Assembly: GCA_963846585.1 (NCBI GenBank)
Contig: CAWJWO010000002.1
Location: forward strand, 310,001 to 374,000
Length of the DNA: 64,000 nucleotides
Reading direction: 5' to 3'
Source: JAAUTT01 sp963846585
GTDB lineage: Bacteria > Bacteroidota > Bacteroidia > Bacteroidales > JAAUTT01
The number at the start of each line of letters is the position of its first letter. Position 1 is the first letter of the stretch. The position numbers were made by a program, and so were the translations under genes. Below are positions 9,108 to 19,063 of this stretch, in pieces. The notes beneath the pieces were generated by a model. It made no database searches, was not told the DNA's origin, and saw only the letters and a program-made list of their open reading frames with translations.

Positions 9108-12100
9108 CTATTTCTTCACGTCCACTTCAATATCCTGTTGTTTTTCCTTTACCTGCGAACCTGTATATTGTGAAACAAGCTTGTCATGTTTTACTTTTGC
9201 TTCGGTTTTAATCCCGTCATTATTATTTTCGTAGTAATCAAGAATGCTTTGCAGCGTATTTACTGCCTGAAATTCATCGTTACGGTCAACATAAATATCG
9301 CTGAGCAAAATAAAACTCTTGCCAAGCCAATATTGATAAGGAGTATTTTTATCAATGAAATTCATAATTTCTTTTTGGGCGTCGTCCTTTTTATTTTCAT
9401 CGTAATACAATTTTGCCAACAGGTATTTGCATTCTGAACCTTCTTTACTTTTCAAATCTTTGGCAACCAACTTCAGTTCCTCTGCAGCTGATGTCGTATT
9501 GTTGTTTTCAAGATACGATTTTGCCATAATGTAATGAGCTTCCCTGTAAATTTCCCCGGGTAGGTTTTCATAAAGAAGCAGTGCTTTTGCACTTACAATT
9601 GCATTATCGGAATTTGAAAGCTTAAAATTACAACGCATCTGTCCCAGTCTGGCTTCCATCACATTGCTCTTTATTTCAGCTTCAGTTTCCAAGCGTTTAT
9701 ATAGTTCCAATGCTTTGGCAAAATTTTCCTTTTCGAAATAAATACCTGCTGCAACAAATAATGATTGCTCGGTAAATATATTACGCGAGGCTGAAATAAC
9801 ATATTCATACCCCTTTAAGGCCTCATCCTGTTTATGATTTTTATTGTTGCAATCGGCTATGTAGAAATTGGCATTCAGAATAAAATTTCCATTTTTGTAT
9901 TTTTCAAGGTATTTTGAAAATTGTTGTATTGATTTTTCACAGTCTCCACTCATATAAATATTTTCAGCTGAAGAATATGTCAAGGAATCCTGTTCGGAGA
10001 GCCTTAAGTTTGAACTTTGTCCTTTACTTTCAAGGTAAGCAAAATAAGTATCAATATCATTTTTATCAACATAAACAGATTTTAATCCAATATATGCATC
10101 ATGCGATTCAGGTGTACCCGGGAACTGATCAATTACTTTTTTATAGGCAGCAATAGCTTCTGATTGTTTATCCTGATTAAAATAAATAAGGCCTAATTGA
10201 AGATAAGCTTTTGCAACATAACTGCTTATTGAAAACTCATTGATAATTCTATAAAAAGTCCTTATAGCCTGATCATTCAAATTAAGGGTCACATATGCCC
10301 TGCCAAGTTCAAATAATGCGTGGTCAACATATAAAGATTTCGGATAATCCTTCATCAACTCATTCAGAAAATTTACCTTTTTTTCCGGCCTGTTTACTAA
10401 ACCAAGTGAAAATGCTTTTTGAAAGAGAGAATAATCGGAATCAGCTGCTTTTAAGTTTATTGCTTTTTCATAATTTTCAATCGCAACCCAATATGATTGT
10501 TTCATGAAATAGCAATCTCCTATACGGTTATATGCATCAGCAATTGTTTTTCCTTTTGTATTTTTCTGCAGGTCAGTATAGCGCCGGAACCAGTCGAGTG
10601 CTTCGTCAAACTTATTAAGATTAAACCAGGAATAAGCAATATTATAGTCAACAAAATTGTATTCGTTAAGATTTGCCGCCAGTGGATAAGTAATAAAGCG
10701 GTTATACGTTTCTATTGCCTCTGAATAATTATGTAGCCTGTAATTTGCCTCTCCTTTCCAATAATATGAACGTGCTGCAATTTCTTTATCAAACTCTTCA
10801 TATTCAAGAGATTTATCGAATAACAAAATTGATGTATCAAATTTCTGATTATTAATAAGCTCTAACCCTCTGAAAAAAGCAATATGCTGATAAGCTTTTC
10901 TTACGCTATTGTCCTTTATTTTAATTTTTTGAAGCGATTCAAGTGCTGCACGGTAGTTTTTTGTTGTCATATAAGCCATCATCAGATAGTTATATGCCAT
11001 ATCGCTTCTATTTGAGTGAGGATAAAGCTTAAGATACTCGTTAAATGCTTTTACAGCTTCATTAAATGGCGATAACGATAATTCGTAAGTCGAAACTGCA
11101 TAATAATATAATGCATTTTCCTTAATATCAGGGTCAAAATCCATTGAAGATGCCGAAGAAAATGCAAGGCGTGCTTTTTGTATGTCGCTGTTATGTATGT
11201 AACAATCAGCTAAATGATACAATGCATTCTGGCTTAGGGCTGTATTTACCAATGTTATTGGTTCAAAATTCCTGATCGCATTGTCATAATCATCAGCTTT
11301 ATAATAGGCAAAAGCAAGTTGATACCGATCTTCAGGGGTCATTGATTTCGCCTTTTCAGCAAATTTTTCCAGGTATGGGAGTGATTCCTTAAATTTGCCG
11401 AGACGATAGTACGATTCTCCGATTATCCTCGACATTTCTGCTACCCTTTTTTCGACCACAGAATCGAGTAAGGGTGGTGCATACTCTACAACTTTATCAT
11501 ACTTTTTTTGCAGGAAATAAATTTGTGCAATATAATACGGTACAATTGATGCAAATGTCTCATCATCACGAAGCCTTAGAAATCCTTCAAGGGCAGTTTC
11601 GTAATTTTTTTGTTCATACGCTATATGTGAATAATAATATAAGGCTGCAGAAGTATATTTTGTATCAATATCCTTAATTTCATAAAAGTTTAACCTGGCT
11701 TTTTCGAAATTTTTATCCATAAAATAACAATAACCTGATTCGAAATGATATTCTGCCAGTTGATCACTATTAAGTTTATGTACATCCACTTTTTCGAACC
11801 ATTCAGCAGCTCTTTTAAATTTTTTGTTGTTATACTCGTAGTGTGCCAAATTAAAATAAGCATCATTCACTTTACAATTTGCAGGATTTGAAGAGATAAA
11901 ACTGGTAATCCGTTTCACTGCATCAGGATTAAAAAGTTCCATTGCACATAACGAGGCATAATATTCTGCCGTGGCTTTAGTTTCGGAATTAACCAACGCT
12001 TCCTTTTTAATGACAACATCAAAATAATGCTGAGCAGCCACATATTTTTGTTTTTCAAACAATTCCAAACCTTCCTTCAAATTCTGGTCAGGTAACGAAT

Positions 12101-12182
12101 AAAATAAGCTTTTTTGAGCATATATGCCTGTAACCAAAAAATTAAACAGGATCAATATTAGAAAAATTCTATTTACTATCAT
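9108..12182 (-). CDS. Large periplasmic tetratricopeptide-repeat (TPR) protein
   Basis: The 1024-residue protein begins with a signal peptide (about 1-22, ending GIYAQ). The remainder is almost entirely 34-residue TPR helices. Typical units are AEYHFESGYCYFMDKNFEKARLNF and AKAYLQLGLIYFNQDKQSEAIAAYKKVIDQFP. Several match the BamD/YbgF subtype of TPR, which bridges envelope complexes. The C-terminus is charged (KEKQQDIEVDVKK). Its gene precedes the beta-barrel gene on the same strand, 200 bases apart. A scaffold or assembly role for an outer-membrane machine is likely, but the partner is unknown. Confidence 0.8.
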   Translation of the reverse strand: MIVNRIFLILILFNFLVTGIYAQKSLFYSLPDQNLKEGLELFEKQKYVAAQHYFDVVIKKEALVNSETKATAEYYASLCAMELFNPDAVKRITSFISSNPANCKVNDAYFNLAHYEYNNKKFKRAAEWFEKVDVHKLNSDQLAEYHFESGYCYFMDKNFEKARLNFYEIKDIDTKYTSAALYYYSHIAYEQKNYETALEGFLRLRDDETFASIVPYYIAQIYFLQKKYDKVVEYAPPLLDSVVEKRVAEMSRIIGESYYRLGKFKESLPYLEKFAEKAKSMTPEDRYQLAFAYYKADDYDNAIRNFEPITLVNTALSQNALYHLADCYIHNSDIQKARLAFSSASSMDFDPDIKENALYYYAVSTYELSLSPFNEAVKAFNEYLKLYPHSNRSDMAYNYLMMAYMTTKNYRAALESLQKIKIKDNSVRKAYQHIAFFRGLELINNQKFDTSILLFDKSLEYEEFDKEIAARSYYWKGEANYRLHNYSEAIETYNRFITYPLAANLNEYNFVDYNIAYSWFNLNKFDEALDWFRRYTDLQKNTKGKTIADAYNRIGDCYFMKQSYWVAIENYEKAINLKAADSDYSLFQKAFSLGLVNRPEKKVNFLNELMKDYPKSLYVDHALFELGRAYVTLNLNDQAIRTFYRIINEFSISSYVAKAYLQLGLIYFNQDKQSEAIAAYKKVIDQFPGTPESHDAYIGLKSVYVDKNDIDTYFAYLESKGQSSNLRLSEQDSLTYSSAENIYMSGDCEKSIQQFSKYLEKYKNGNFILNANFYIADCNNKNHKQDEALKGYEYVISASRNIFTEQSLFVAAGIYFEKENFAKALELYKRLETEAEIKSNVMEARLGQMRCNFKLSNSDNAIVSAKALLLYENLPGEIYREAHYIMAKSYLENNNTTSAAEELKLVAKDLKSKEGSECKYLLAKLYYDENKKDDAQKEIMNFIDKNTPYQYWLGKSFILLSDIYVDRNDEFQAVNTLQSILDYYENNNDGIKTEAKVKHDKLVSQYTGSQVKEKQQDIEVDVKK

Positions 12183-12447
12183 AATAAGTAATTAAAGTAG
12201 AACCTCAAGATTAGTTGTTAGTTACTAGTTGTCAGTTGTTAGATGTCAGTTGTTGGTTACTTTTTGTAAAAATAAAGATTAATTAAACAACGTAAGAAAA
12301 GCTTTATTCATTTATATTAACATAAAATTGTTAACTATATTATCTAAACTTTTGTTAAAGATCATTATATTAATCAAAACTCTTGTTAAACTTGTATATT
12401 AATAGCCAGATATTTTGATATTATTTGAATATTTATTTTAGTATTAA
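12183..12447. repeat. Divergent intergenic region with TAGTTGT-type heptads
   Basis: Between the TPR gene (minus) and the acyl-CoA synthetase gene (plus). About 12212-12258 holds six degenerate TAGTTGT/CAGTTGT heptads. The rest is AT-rich and should contain the promoters of both genes. I cannot place an exact -7/-33 pair. Confidence 0.6.
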
Positions 12448-14355
12448 ATGAAAGCCATAACCGACCTTTTCGAAGAAAGCACAAATAAATACAGCAAAAA
12501 TGTATTTATGTGGGAAAAAAAAGGAGGTATTTACGAACCTGCAACTTACCAAAAAATTAAAGAACAGGTATATTGGTTTGCTGCAGGTTTGATATCACTT
12601 GGAATTCAAAAAGGTGACAGAATAGCCCTGCTATCTGAAGGAAGAAATGATTGGATGGTAAGTGAACTCGGGATTTTATATGCTGCAGGGGTTAATGTTC
12701 CGATATCTGTTAAATTGAACGAACCGGATGAAATTAAATTCCGGCTTGAACATTCCGGGGCACGTATGGTTATTGTATCAAATCAGCAGGCCGGAAAAAT
12801 TGCTAAAATAAAGAATGATTTGCACCAGATTGAAAAAATTATTCTTATTGACAATATCGAAGAACCTACTGAAAGGGATATATTATTTTCTGAGGTAATT
12901 CAATCGGGAATTGAATATCTTAAACAACAACCTGATAAATTTAAAGAAAGATGGCAATCGGTTTCAGGTGAAGATATTGCAAATATCTGTTACACTTCAG
13001 GCACTGTAGCCGACCCTAAAGGTGTTATATTAACTCACCGCAACTATACAGCTAATGTAGAACAGTCCCTTACACTTATGAATATACCGGAATACTTTAT
13101 TTCATTAGTAATATTGCCATGGGACCATGCATTTGCACATACTGTAGGATACGTGTTAATGGCCAGCGGTGCAGGTATAGCTTCCGTTCAGATTGGTAAA
13201 ACTCCTATGGACACCTTAAAAAATATTCCGGCAAATTTGAAAGAAATAAAACCACACTTACTATTAAGCGTACCTTCCCTTGCCAAAAATTTTAAAAAAC
13301 AAATCGAAAAAGGCATCAGGTCAAAAGGTAAAATTATGTTTTCCTTGTTCAGATGGGGATTGTCAGTAGCATATTTTTATAATGGTATTGGCTGGAATAA
13401 GGGGAAAGGAATCCGTTTTTATCTTAAACCATTATTATTTATATTTGACAAATTGATTTTCTCAAAGGTTCGACTGGTTTTTGGTGGTAATTTGGAATTC
13501 TTTGTAGGTGGAGGGGCATATCTTGATATAGAATTGCAACGTTTCTTTTATGCAATAGGAATACCAATGTACCAGGGATATGGCTTATCAGAATCATCAC
13601 CGGTAATTTCAAGTAATTCAGCAGAAAGACATAAACTTGGATCATCCGGTTACCTGATAAAAAACCTTGATTTACTTATATGTGATGATACCGGGAAACA
13701 ATTACCTTTAGGCGAAAAAGGTGAAATAGTAGTAAGGGGTGAGAATGTAATGGCAGGTTATTGGAAAAACCCTGAGACAACTGCCCTTACACTTAAAGAC
13801 GGTTGGTTATACACAGGAGATTTAGGTTCGATGGACAAAGATGGTTATCTGTTTGTTTATGGCCGGTTTAAAAGTTTGCTTATTTCAGATGATGGAGAAA
13901 AATATAGCCCCGAAGCTATGGAGGAAACATTTGTATCCCATACTCCGTTTATTGAACAATGTATGTTATACAATTGCCAGAATAAATACACTATCGCTTT
14001 AGTGGTTCCGTCGAAAGAAGCATTCAATAATTGGAAGCTAAGGCAGTCTGCTCATTTTCATGAAAAGGAATATACAGTTTCGGAATCATTAAAACATTTT
14101 GAAGAAGTTTTTTTAGAATATCGTACAGGTAAAAAATTAAGCCATATGTTCCCGCAACGATGGTTACCAGCTGCTGTTGGAATATTGCCTGAAGCATTCA
14201 CTGAAGATAACCAAATGTTGAATAGTACTATGAAAATGGTAAGAAGCAAAATTACAGAGAAATATAGCGGACTTATAAAATTTCTCTATACACCGGAAGG
14301 CAAAAACATTTGCAACGACCGGAATATTAAAAATTTTGAAAAATTTATGTCATGA
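12448..14355 (+). CDS. Long-chain acyl-CoA synthetase-like AMP-forming ligase
   Basis: The 635-residue enzyme is an ANL-superfamily adenylating enzyme, probably activating fatty acids to acyl-CoA. The P-loop-like A3 motif is CYTSGTVADPKGVILTHRNY (about residues 177-196). The A5 motif is YQGYGLSESSPVIS, A7 is YTGDLGSMDKDGYLFVYGR, and a late basic segment follows. The large insertion between the N-terminal core and A5, with hydrophobic RFYLKPLLFIFDK, resembles the bacterial FadD15/FAA1-like group. The stop overlaps the start of the adenosyltransferase gene by four bases, indicating translational coupling. Chain-length specificity cannot be read from sequence. Confidence 0.9.
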   Translation: MKAITDLFEESTNKYSKNVFMWEKKGGIYEPATYQKIKEQVYWFAAGLISLGIQKGDRIALLSEGRNDWMVSELGILYAAGVNVPISVKLNEPDEIKFRLEHSGARMVIVSNQQAGKIAKIKNDLHQIEKIILIDNIEEPTERDILFSEVIQSGIEYLKQQPDKFKERWQSVSGEDIANICYTSGTVADPKGVILTHRNYTANVEQSLTLMNIPEYFISLVILPWDHAFAHTVGYVLMASGAGIASVQIGKTPMDTLKNIPANLKEIKPHLLLSVPSLAKNFKKQIEKGIRSKGKIMFSLFRWGLSVAYFYNGIGWNKGKGIRFYLKPLLFIFDKLIFSKVRLVFGGNLEFFVGGGAYLDIELQRFFYAIGIPMYQGYGLSESSPVISSNSAERHKLGSSGYLIKNLDLLICDDTGKQLPLGEKGEIVVRGENVMAGYWKNPETTALTLKDGWLYTGDLGSMDKDGYLFVYGRFKSLLISDDGEKYSPEAMEETFVSHTPFIEQCMLYNCQNKYTIALVVPSKEAFNNWKLRQSAHFHEKEYTVSESLKHFEEVFLEYRTGKKLSHMFPQRWLPAAVGILPEAFTEDNQMLNSTMKMVRSKITEKYSGLIKFLYTPEGKNICNDRNIKNFEKFMS

Positions 14356-14912
14356 AAATATACACCAAAACCGGTGATAAAGGCAAAACATCACTAATAG
14401 GCGGTCAAAGAGTTTCTAAAAATCATATTCGTATTGAGGCATACGGAACAATTGACGAGTTAATGTCAAATATTGGTTTTGTGAGGGATAATAATTTAAA
14501 CCCTGAAATAAATATAATTCTCCTTGAAATCCTTGACAGGTTAATGAGTTGCGCTTCAATCCTGGCTACAGATGTTGAAAATATTAATATTAATATTCCC
14601 GAAATATTTCAATCAGATATCGAATTTCTTGAAAAAGAAATAGATAAAATGGATTCGGAACTTAATCCTTTAACTTCATTTATTCTTCCAACCGGACATC
14701 CGTTGGTATCCGGTTGCCATATTGCAAGATGTGTTTGCCGTCGGGCAGAACGTATCATAATTATGGTTGCCGAAAATTTCTATGTGGCTGATAATGTTAT
14801 AAAATATATGAACCGTCTGAGTGATTACCTGTTTGTTCTTGCAAGAAAATTTACAAAAGATTTGAATGTAGAAGAAATTCCATGGCATCCCAGGTTGCAA
14901 ATTCAAAAATAA
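14352..14912 (+). CDS. Cob(I)alamin adenosyltransferase, PduO type
   Basis: The 186-residue enzyme transfers the 5'-deoxyadenosyl group of ATP to cob(I)alamin to make coenzyme B12. The N-terminal ATP-binding motif KIYTKTGDKGKTSLIGG and the later VCRRAERI and MNRLSDYLFVLAR segments are hallmarks of the PduO/MMAB family. Length is normal. The ATGA overlap with the synthetase gene suggests co-translation. A link to propionyl/methylmalonyl-CoA metabolism is possible, but no mutase gene is in the window. Confidence 0.93.
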   Translation: MKIYTKTGDKGKTSLIGGQRVSKNHIRIEAYGTIDELMSNIGFVRDNNLNPEINIILLEILDRLMSCASILATDVENININIPEIFQSDIEFLEKEIDKMDSELNPLTSFILPTGHPLVSGCHIARCVCRRAERIIIMVAENFYVADNVIKYMNRLSDYLFVLARKFTKDLNVEEIPWHPRLQIQK

Positions 14913-14972
14913 TTTATAATTTCAGGCAACAGTAATAATATATATCTTATTAAATATTAAATCGTTAGCCTT

Positions 14973-15194
14973 ATGTACTGGACTTTAGAATTAGCCTCAA
15001 AGCTTGAAGATGCTCCCTGGCCTGCAACCAAGGAAGAATTAATTGATTTTGCAATAAGGTCTGGCGCACCGATGGAAGTTATTGAAAACCTTCAGGAAAT
15101 AGAAGATGAAGGGGAAATATATGAGAGTATTGAAGATATTTGGCCCGATTATCCAAGCAAAGATGATTTCTTTTTTAATGAAGACGAATACTAA
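14973..15194 (+). CDS. Small acidic DUF2795 protein
   Basis: The 73-residue protein matches DUF2795 in its core: LASKLEDAPWPATKEELIDFAIRSG followed by EVIENLQEI. The C-terminal third is very acidic (DIWPDYPSKDDFFFNEDEY), a form common in Bacteroidota. Function is unknown. It follows the adenosyltransferase by 60 bases and may share its transcript. Its TAA is followed directly by a heptad array. Confidence 0.85.
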   Translation: MYWTLELASKLEDAPWPATKEELIDFAIRSGAPMEVIENLQEIEDEGEIYESIEDIWPDYPSKDDFFFNEDEY

Positions 15195-15301
15195 TAGTGC
15201 TTAGTGCATAGTGCTTAGTGCATAGTGCTTAGTGTTTAGTAATTATTTTACAAACTGAAACCTGTAAATTATGACTAATTACTTACGACTTACGACTTAC
15301 T
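15195..15301. repeat. TAGTGCT heptad array and TAAGTCG-type heptads between convergent genes
   Basis: Six consecutive heptads alternating TAGTGCT and TAGTGCA, the last reading TAGTGTT, begin at the base after the DUF2795 stop (15195-15236). CTTACGA heptads at about 15280-15300 read as TAAGTCG directly after the TAG of the opposing OstA-like gene. Heptad spacing places TAG or TAA in all three frames on each coding strand. Confidence 0.85.
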
Positions 15302-15302
15302 A

Positions 15303-16826
15303 CTATTCTTTCCAGATAAATATGTCATCCGGATTTAAAGGCCTGATATTTTCATACCATTTAAAATCTTTTAATAACAGATCGTTACCTGATAATTCAT
15401 ATGGAGGATAGAAAGTTCCTGAAACACTGTTTATAAATGTAATTATAGTAGGTTTTCTATCCTTAAGCAAAATATTAATTTCCGAACTTTCAGTTTTTTT
15501 TACACCTGACAACTCAGTAGAATCACCATTTTCATAAGCAAAATATATAGTTTGGCCATTTCCTTTCACAAACATTTTATAAAGTTCATTATGTTTATCG
15601 AAATATCCTGTCATATTGCGTCCTTTTATTTGCTGGAAGCGTATCGAGTCGGCCTGTGAAATCAGAAACGCCGACTTTCTAAGTTCCATTTTATCAATGC
15701 GTTGATGATGAGTTATAAGGTCAATATGCTCGGCAGTCAGTTGAGTTTTACCTGTCCATAATATTGGTTCTCTGAAAAGTTGCAAAATTGAATCCTTAAA
15801 AGAGTAAAACATTGAATCACACTTGCCCTGTAGATCTTTACGGTAAAATTTTACATGATAATATGCTTTTACAAATTTAAAAGTATCAGTATTTTCTACA
15901 AACACTCCCGATCGGATTGTATCTGCATGCATAAAAAGGGAATCATTATCATCAACCTGAATCATCATAGCCTTTATAGTAACTACTGCCGTTTTCTTTA
16001 TCCGGTTATAAACAGCATAATCGCCACAAATTAAAATATTTTGTGTTGTGTCAATAATAACTGTATTAGTGTAGGCCCTTCCAATACCTGTAAGCTTTTC
16101 ATAATACAAAGTGTCACTGTCTATTATCTGATCTTTGCTTTTCATCCAGGCATTTTGCCTAAGTAATGCTATCCCTGTAGTGGTATTATACCATCCTTTT
16201 TCGCAATATATTGAATCATTTTCATTCCCTATCATATTCGTAGGTCCTACAAAATAGGCTGTTTTAATAGATGTGTTATAGTTCATGCTATCAGTGAGAA
16301 CCACCCCCTGAGGATTTGTTTCTACAACATTTTTTTTAAAAAATGCAAACTTTGTATTTTTATTATATGTGCCCAGATCACTTACAATATGATCATCTCC
16401 GTCTATAATTATTCCTTTTGAAGGATAATTTGCAATTCCTGTTTTAATATTATAGAATATAGTATGTGTAGTGAGAGTGGTATTATCGTCTACCATAACC
16501 ACATCACCCGAGAGCTCGGCGATATGATTAATTGCAACATAATGCATTACCTTTCCGGTAATTGTCGTCTTACCTTCCTTTGGAATGATTCTGATATTAC
16601 TAAAAGCATCAAAATCCTTATTTGGATATAAATATGCACTATCACAATACATAGTTGTTGAATTATCTATAAAAATGACATTCCCAACAAGACGTTGAAG
16701 ATCAACGCCATCTTTTTTAAATCCTTCCATATAACCAGCTTTATAATCAATCTTGGTTTGCGGAAAAACTGAAAAGCTTATCACAAATAAAAAAGTGAGG
16801 AGACAATAAAAACCTCTGATAATCAT
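15303..16826 (-). CDS. OstA/LptA-like organic solvent tolerance family protein
   Basis: The start at 16826 (MIIRGFYCLLTFLFVISFS...) gives a proper signal peptide and lies four bases after the upstream stop, so a longer in-frame extension is rejected. The product is 507 aa. It is made of repeated short beta-strand units such as GNVIFIDNSTTMYCDSAYLY and LSGDVVMVDDNTTLTTHTIFY, the pattern of the OstA/LptA beta-jellyroll. Members carry lipopolysaccharide across the periplasm. It is last in an operon with three SurA-like genes, which supports an envelope-assembly role. Orthology to LptA is inferred, not proven. Confidence 0.85.
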   Translation of the reverse strand: MIIRGFYCLLTFLFVISFSVFPQTKIDYKAGYMEGFKKDGVDLQRLVGNVIFIDNSTTMYCDSAYLYPNKDFDAFSNIRIIPKEGKTTITGKVMHYVAINHIAELSGDVVMVDDNTTLTTHTIFYNIKTGIANYPSKGIIIDGDDHIVSDLGTYNKNTKFAFFKKNVVETNPQGVVLTDSMNYNTSIKTAYFVGPTNMIGNENDSIYCEKGWYNTTTGIALLRQNAWMKSKDQIIDSDTLYYEKLTGIGRAYTNTVIIDTTQNILICGDYAVYNRIKKTAVVTIKAMMIQVDDNDSLFMHADTIRSGVFVENTDTFKFVKAYYHVKFYRKDLQGKCDSMFYSFKDSILQLFREPILWTGKTQLTAEHIDLITHHQRIDKMELRKSAFLISQADSIRFQQIKGRNMTGYFDKHNELYKMFVKGNGQTIYFAYENGDSTELSGVKKTESSEINILLKDRKPTIITFINSVSGTFYPPYELSGNDLLLKDFKWYENIRPLNPDDIFIWKE

Positions 16827-16830
16827 GTGA

Positions 16831-18186
16831 TTAAAAAGATGTTTTAAACCATTCGTCAGATTTGAAAGTACATGATCTGAAAGAATTATCGATATGAATA
16901 AAGGTATTTTTCCTTTTTTCCGAGTACCAATTATTGATAATTTCCTGCCGCTTATTAATTTTTGCCAATTCCTCAATACGGCTATAATCCTGTTTTAAAT
17001 TAGCAAGGTGTGCTTCAGAAGATGATAAAATTTTAATTATTTTAAAATATACAATCCCGTTTTTATCTCTTGATTCATATGAATTTGATATTTCTTCCAC
17101 TTTAAGCGATTTTATAGCATTATAATCAGCAGGAGAAATCTGTTCAGTTTCAAATTTATTATCGCCTGTACCCTGATTTACTAATATCCCCTTATTAAAC
17201 CTCGATTCCTGGTCCATGGAATATTTAGCCACTGCTTTCTCAAAGGATATGGAATCTAATCGAATTAAATTAGCAATACTATCGAGAAAATGTTTTGTTT
17301 TTATAACTGCATCGTAGTCAGGCTTTGGTTTCATTAAAATATGCCGGGTGTTAATCCTGTCTCCTTTTTTTTCAATTAGTTGTATTAAGTGCAAACCCAT
17401 CTCAGATTCTATTACGTGAGAAACATCACCGGGATTATTAAGCGAGAAGGCAGCTTTTGCGTAGCCAGGATCAAGTTCAAATTTTGTGAGGAACCCCACC
17501 TCTCCGCCATGTTTAGCAGATCCTTCATCTTCAGAATAAAGGGTAGCTAATGTTGCAAATCTCTCACCATCAATAATTCGTTTACGCATTTCCAGCAATT
17601 TATTTTTTAAATCTTCTTTCGATTTTTCAGGAAATGGCGGATAAACTGCTATCTGAGCAAGTTCAAGCTGGGCATTCACCCGGGGAATGCTGTCTTTAGG
17701 CAAAGAGTTGTAGAACTTCCGTATTTCTGTGGGAGTAACTTCAACATCTTTTATTAACTGACTCTGCATTTTTTGTGCAAGTTCTTGTTCCTTAAGGCTT
17801 TCCCGAAGATCCTTTTTTATATCCTGTAAACTTTTATTAAAAAATTTCTCCAGTTTATCTATAGAGCCTACCTGGCTTACAAAATAATTAATTCTTTGGT
17901 TTAATTCACCCTCAACCTGAGATTCTGAAACTTCTATGCTATCAAACATAGCCTGGTTTACTAACAATTTATGTTCCAATATTTTTTCAAAAATTGAACA
18001 TTTGGAATTTTCATCAACTGCATATCCCTGAGCTTTAAGTTGTAAATATTCAGCCTCCACCTCGGATTGTTTAACCATTTTGCCTCCAATTACAGCAATA
18101 ACCTTATCTATAACTACCGGTTGTGAATATGAAATAGAAAACAAAAAAATACAAATAATAAACGCAATGGTGTAATTAATTTTCAT
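16831..18186 (-). CDS. SurA-like periplasmic chaperone/peptidylprolyl isomerase
   Basis: The start at 18186 (MKINYTIAFIICIFLFS) gives a signal peptide and abuts the previous stop; the product is 451 aa. After the signal peptide comes the SurA N domain (VIDKVIAVIGGKMVKQSEVEAEY...EHKLLVNQA). Two parvulin regions follow: RVNAQLELAQIAVYPP...GGEVGFLTKFELDPGYAKAAFSL, and a second around NTRHILMKPKPDYDAV. SurA-type proteins escort unfolded outer-membrane proteins. The gene is the third of the four-gene envelope block. Confidence 0.9.
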   Translation of the reverse strand: MKINYTIAFIICIFLFSISYSQPVVIDKVIAVIGGKMVKQSEVEAEYLQLKAQGYAVDENSKCSIFEKILEHKLLVNQAMFDSIEVSESQVEGELNQRINYFVSQVGSIDKLEKFFNKSLQDIKKDLRESLKEQELAQKMQSQLIKDVEVTPTEIRKFYNSLPKDSIPRVNAQLELAQIAVYPPFPEKSKEDLKNKLLEMRKRIIDGERFATLATLYSEDEGSAKHGGEVGFLTKFELDPGYAKAAFSLNNPGDVSHVIESEMGLHLIQLIEKKGDRINTRHILMKPKPDYDAVIKTKHFLDSIANLIRLDSISFEKAVAKYSMDQESRFNKGILVNQGTGDNKFETEQISPADYNAIKSLKVEEISNSYESRDKNGIVYFKIIKILSSSEAHLANLKQDYSRIEELAKINKRQEIINNWYSEKRKNTFIHIDNSFRSCTFKSDEWFKTSF

Positions 18187-18187
18187 A

Positions 18188-19060
18188 TTATTTATTTTCA
18201 ATATTATAAATTTCAATTTGATTATGATCCTGAGCATCGCTGTATATTTTATTTTCCAAATCGTTTAAAAATTTAATTTTTCTTTTATTTAGAATAATAT
18301 CCTTAACTTTTGGCTTTATAAAATCAAAAGGTGCAACAACTCCTTTAGGGGTGTATTCCTTAATATAAACAAAAAAGAAAAATCCTTCATCTTCTTGCTC
18401 AATTGTTTTATTTAATCTAAAAAACTCATCACTAACTTCACAATGTTTTGGTAATTCGCGTTGTATTAAACTAAAATCCAGCCAATTATCATCAAAGTAG
18501 TCATATTTGCTTGCATAATTATAACAATAGCTTTCAAGTTTTTTGTAATCTTCCCTTTGATTTGATTTATACCATTTTTTTAAATTAACAATATCTGGTG
18601 CCGATTTTGGTATTTTTAGATATAAAGCCTTCACAATAAAGTCTTCAAGATTAAAGCTCGATGTATTTTGCTTGTAATAATCCTCTATTTCGCTGTCATT
18701 AACATTAGTATCCAGCTTTTGTTTAATCATCTGGTCTTCATAAATATATATGAGAAGAGATGCTCTGTAAGCGTCAATCTGTTGTTTTACATCTAATTGT
18801 TCCGGCGTTAAATTAATTTCAGCTTTACTCATCAGTAGCTGATTTTTAATCCATGTATTAATATATGAATGGGCTGTAGAGATGCTATCATCTTTTGGCA
18901 TCCTTTCATGAAAAATATGCTGGATATCCGATAAGTATAAATAAGTATCATATACCTTTGCAATTGGCTGCAATTTTTCCTGATTATTCTTTTTACATGA
19001 ATAAATTAAAAAAAAAAGAACAAGTGCATTCAATAAATTATATTTCGATAATTTTCCCAC
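18188..19060 (-). CDS. SurA-N-like lipoprotein without a recognisable isomerase domain
   Basis: The 290-residue protein has a lipoprotein signal peptide (LFFLIYSC, Cys22). Its order resembles SurA/PrsA N-terminal chaperone domains: AKVYDTYLYLSDIQHIF, a long helical region with INTWIKNQLLMSKAEINL, and a final helical segment. I cannot find the parvulin core with its HILM and G-x-LG motifs. It sits between two parvulin genes, with gaps of one and three bases. A role as a chaperone-only subunit is likely; catalysis is doubtful. Confidence 0.7.
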   Translation of the reverse strand: MGKLSKYNLLNALVLFFLIYSCKKNNQEKLQPIAKVYDTYLYLSDIQHIFHERMPKDDSISTAHSYINTWIKNQLLMSKAEINLTPEQLDVKQQIDAYRASLLIYIYEDQMIKQKLDTNVNDSEIEDYYKQNTSSFNLEDFIVKALYLKIPKSAPDIVNLKKWYKSNQREDYKKLESYCYNYASKYDYFDDNWLDFSLIQRELPKHCEVSDEFFRLNKTIEQEDEGFFFFVYIKEYTPKGVVAPFDFIKPKVKDIILNKRKIKFLNDLENKIYSDAQDHNQIEIYNIENK

Positions 19061-19063
19061 CTA

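Noticed and set aside
15195..15236. CRISPR-like array
   Set aside because: Units are 7 bp and abutting, with no spacers and no cas genes; it is a tandem repeat.
16827..16976. 50-residue N-terminal extension of the OstA-like protein overlapping the SurA-like gene
   Set aside because: It would bury the signal peptide and overlap the upstream gene by about 145 bases.
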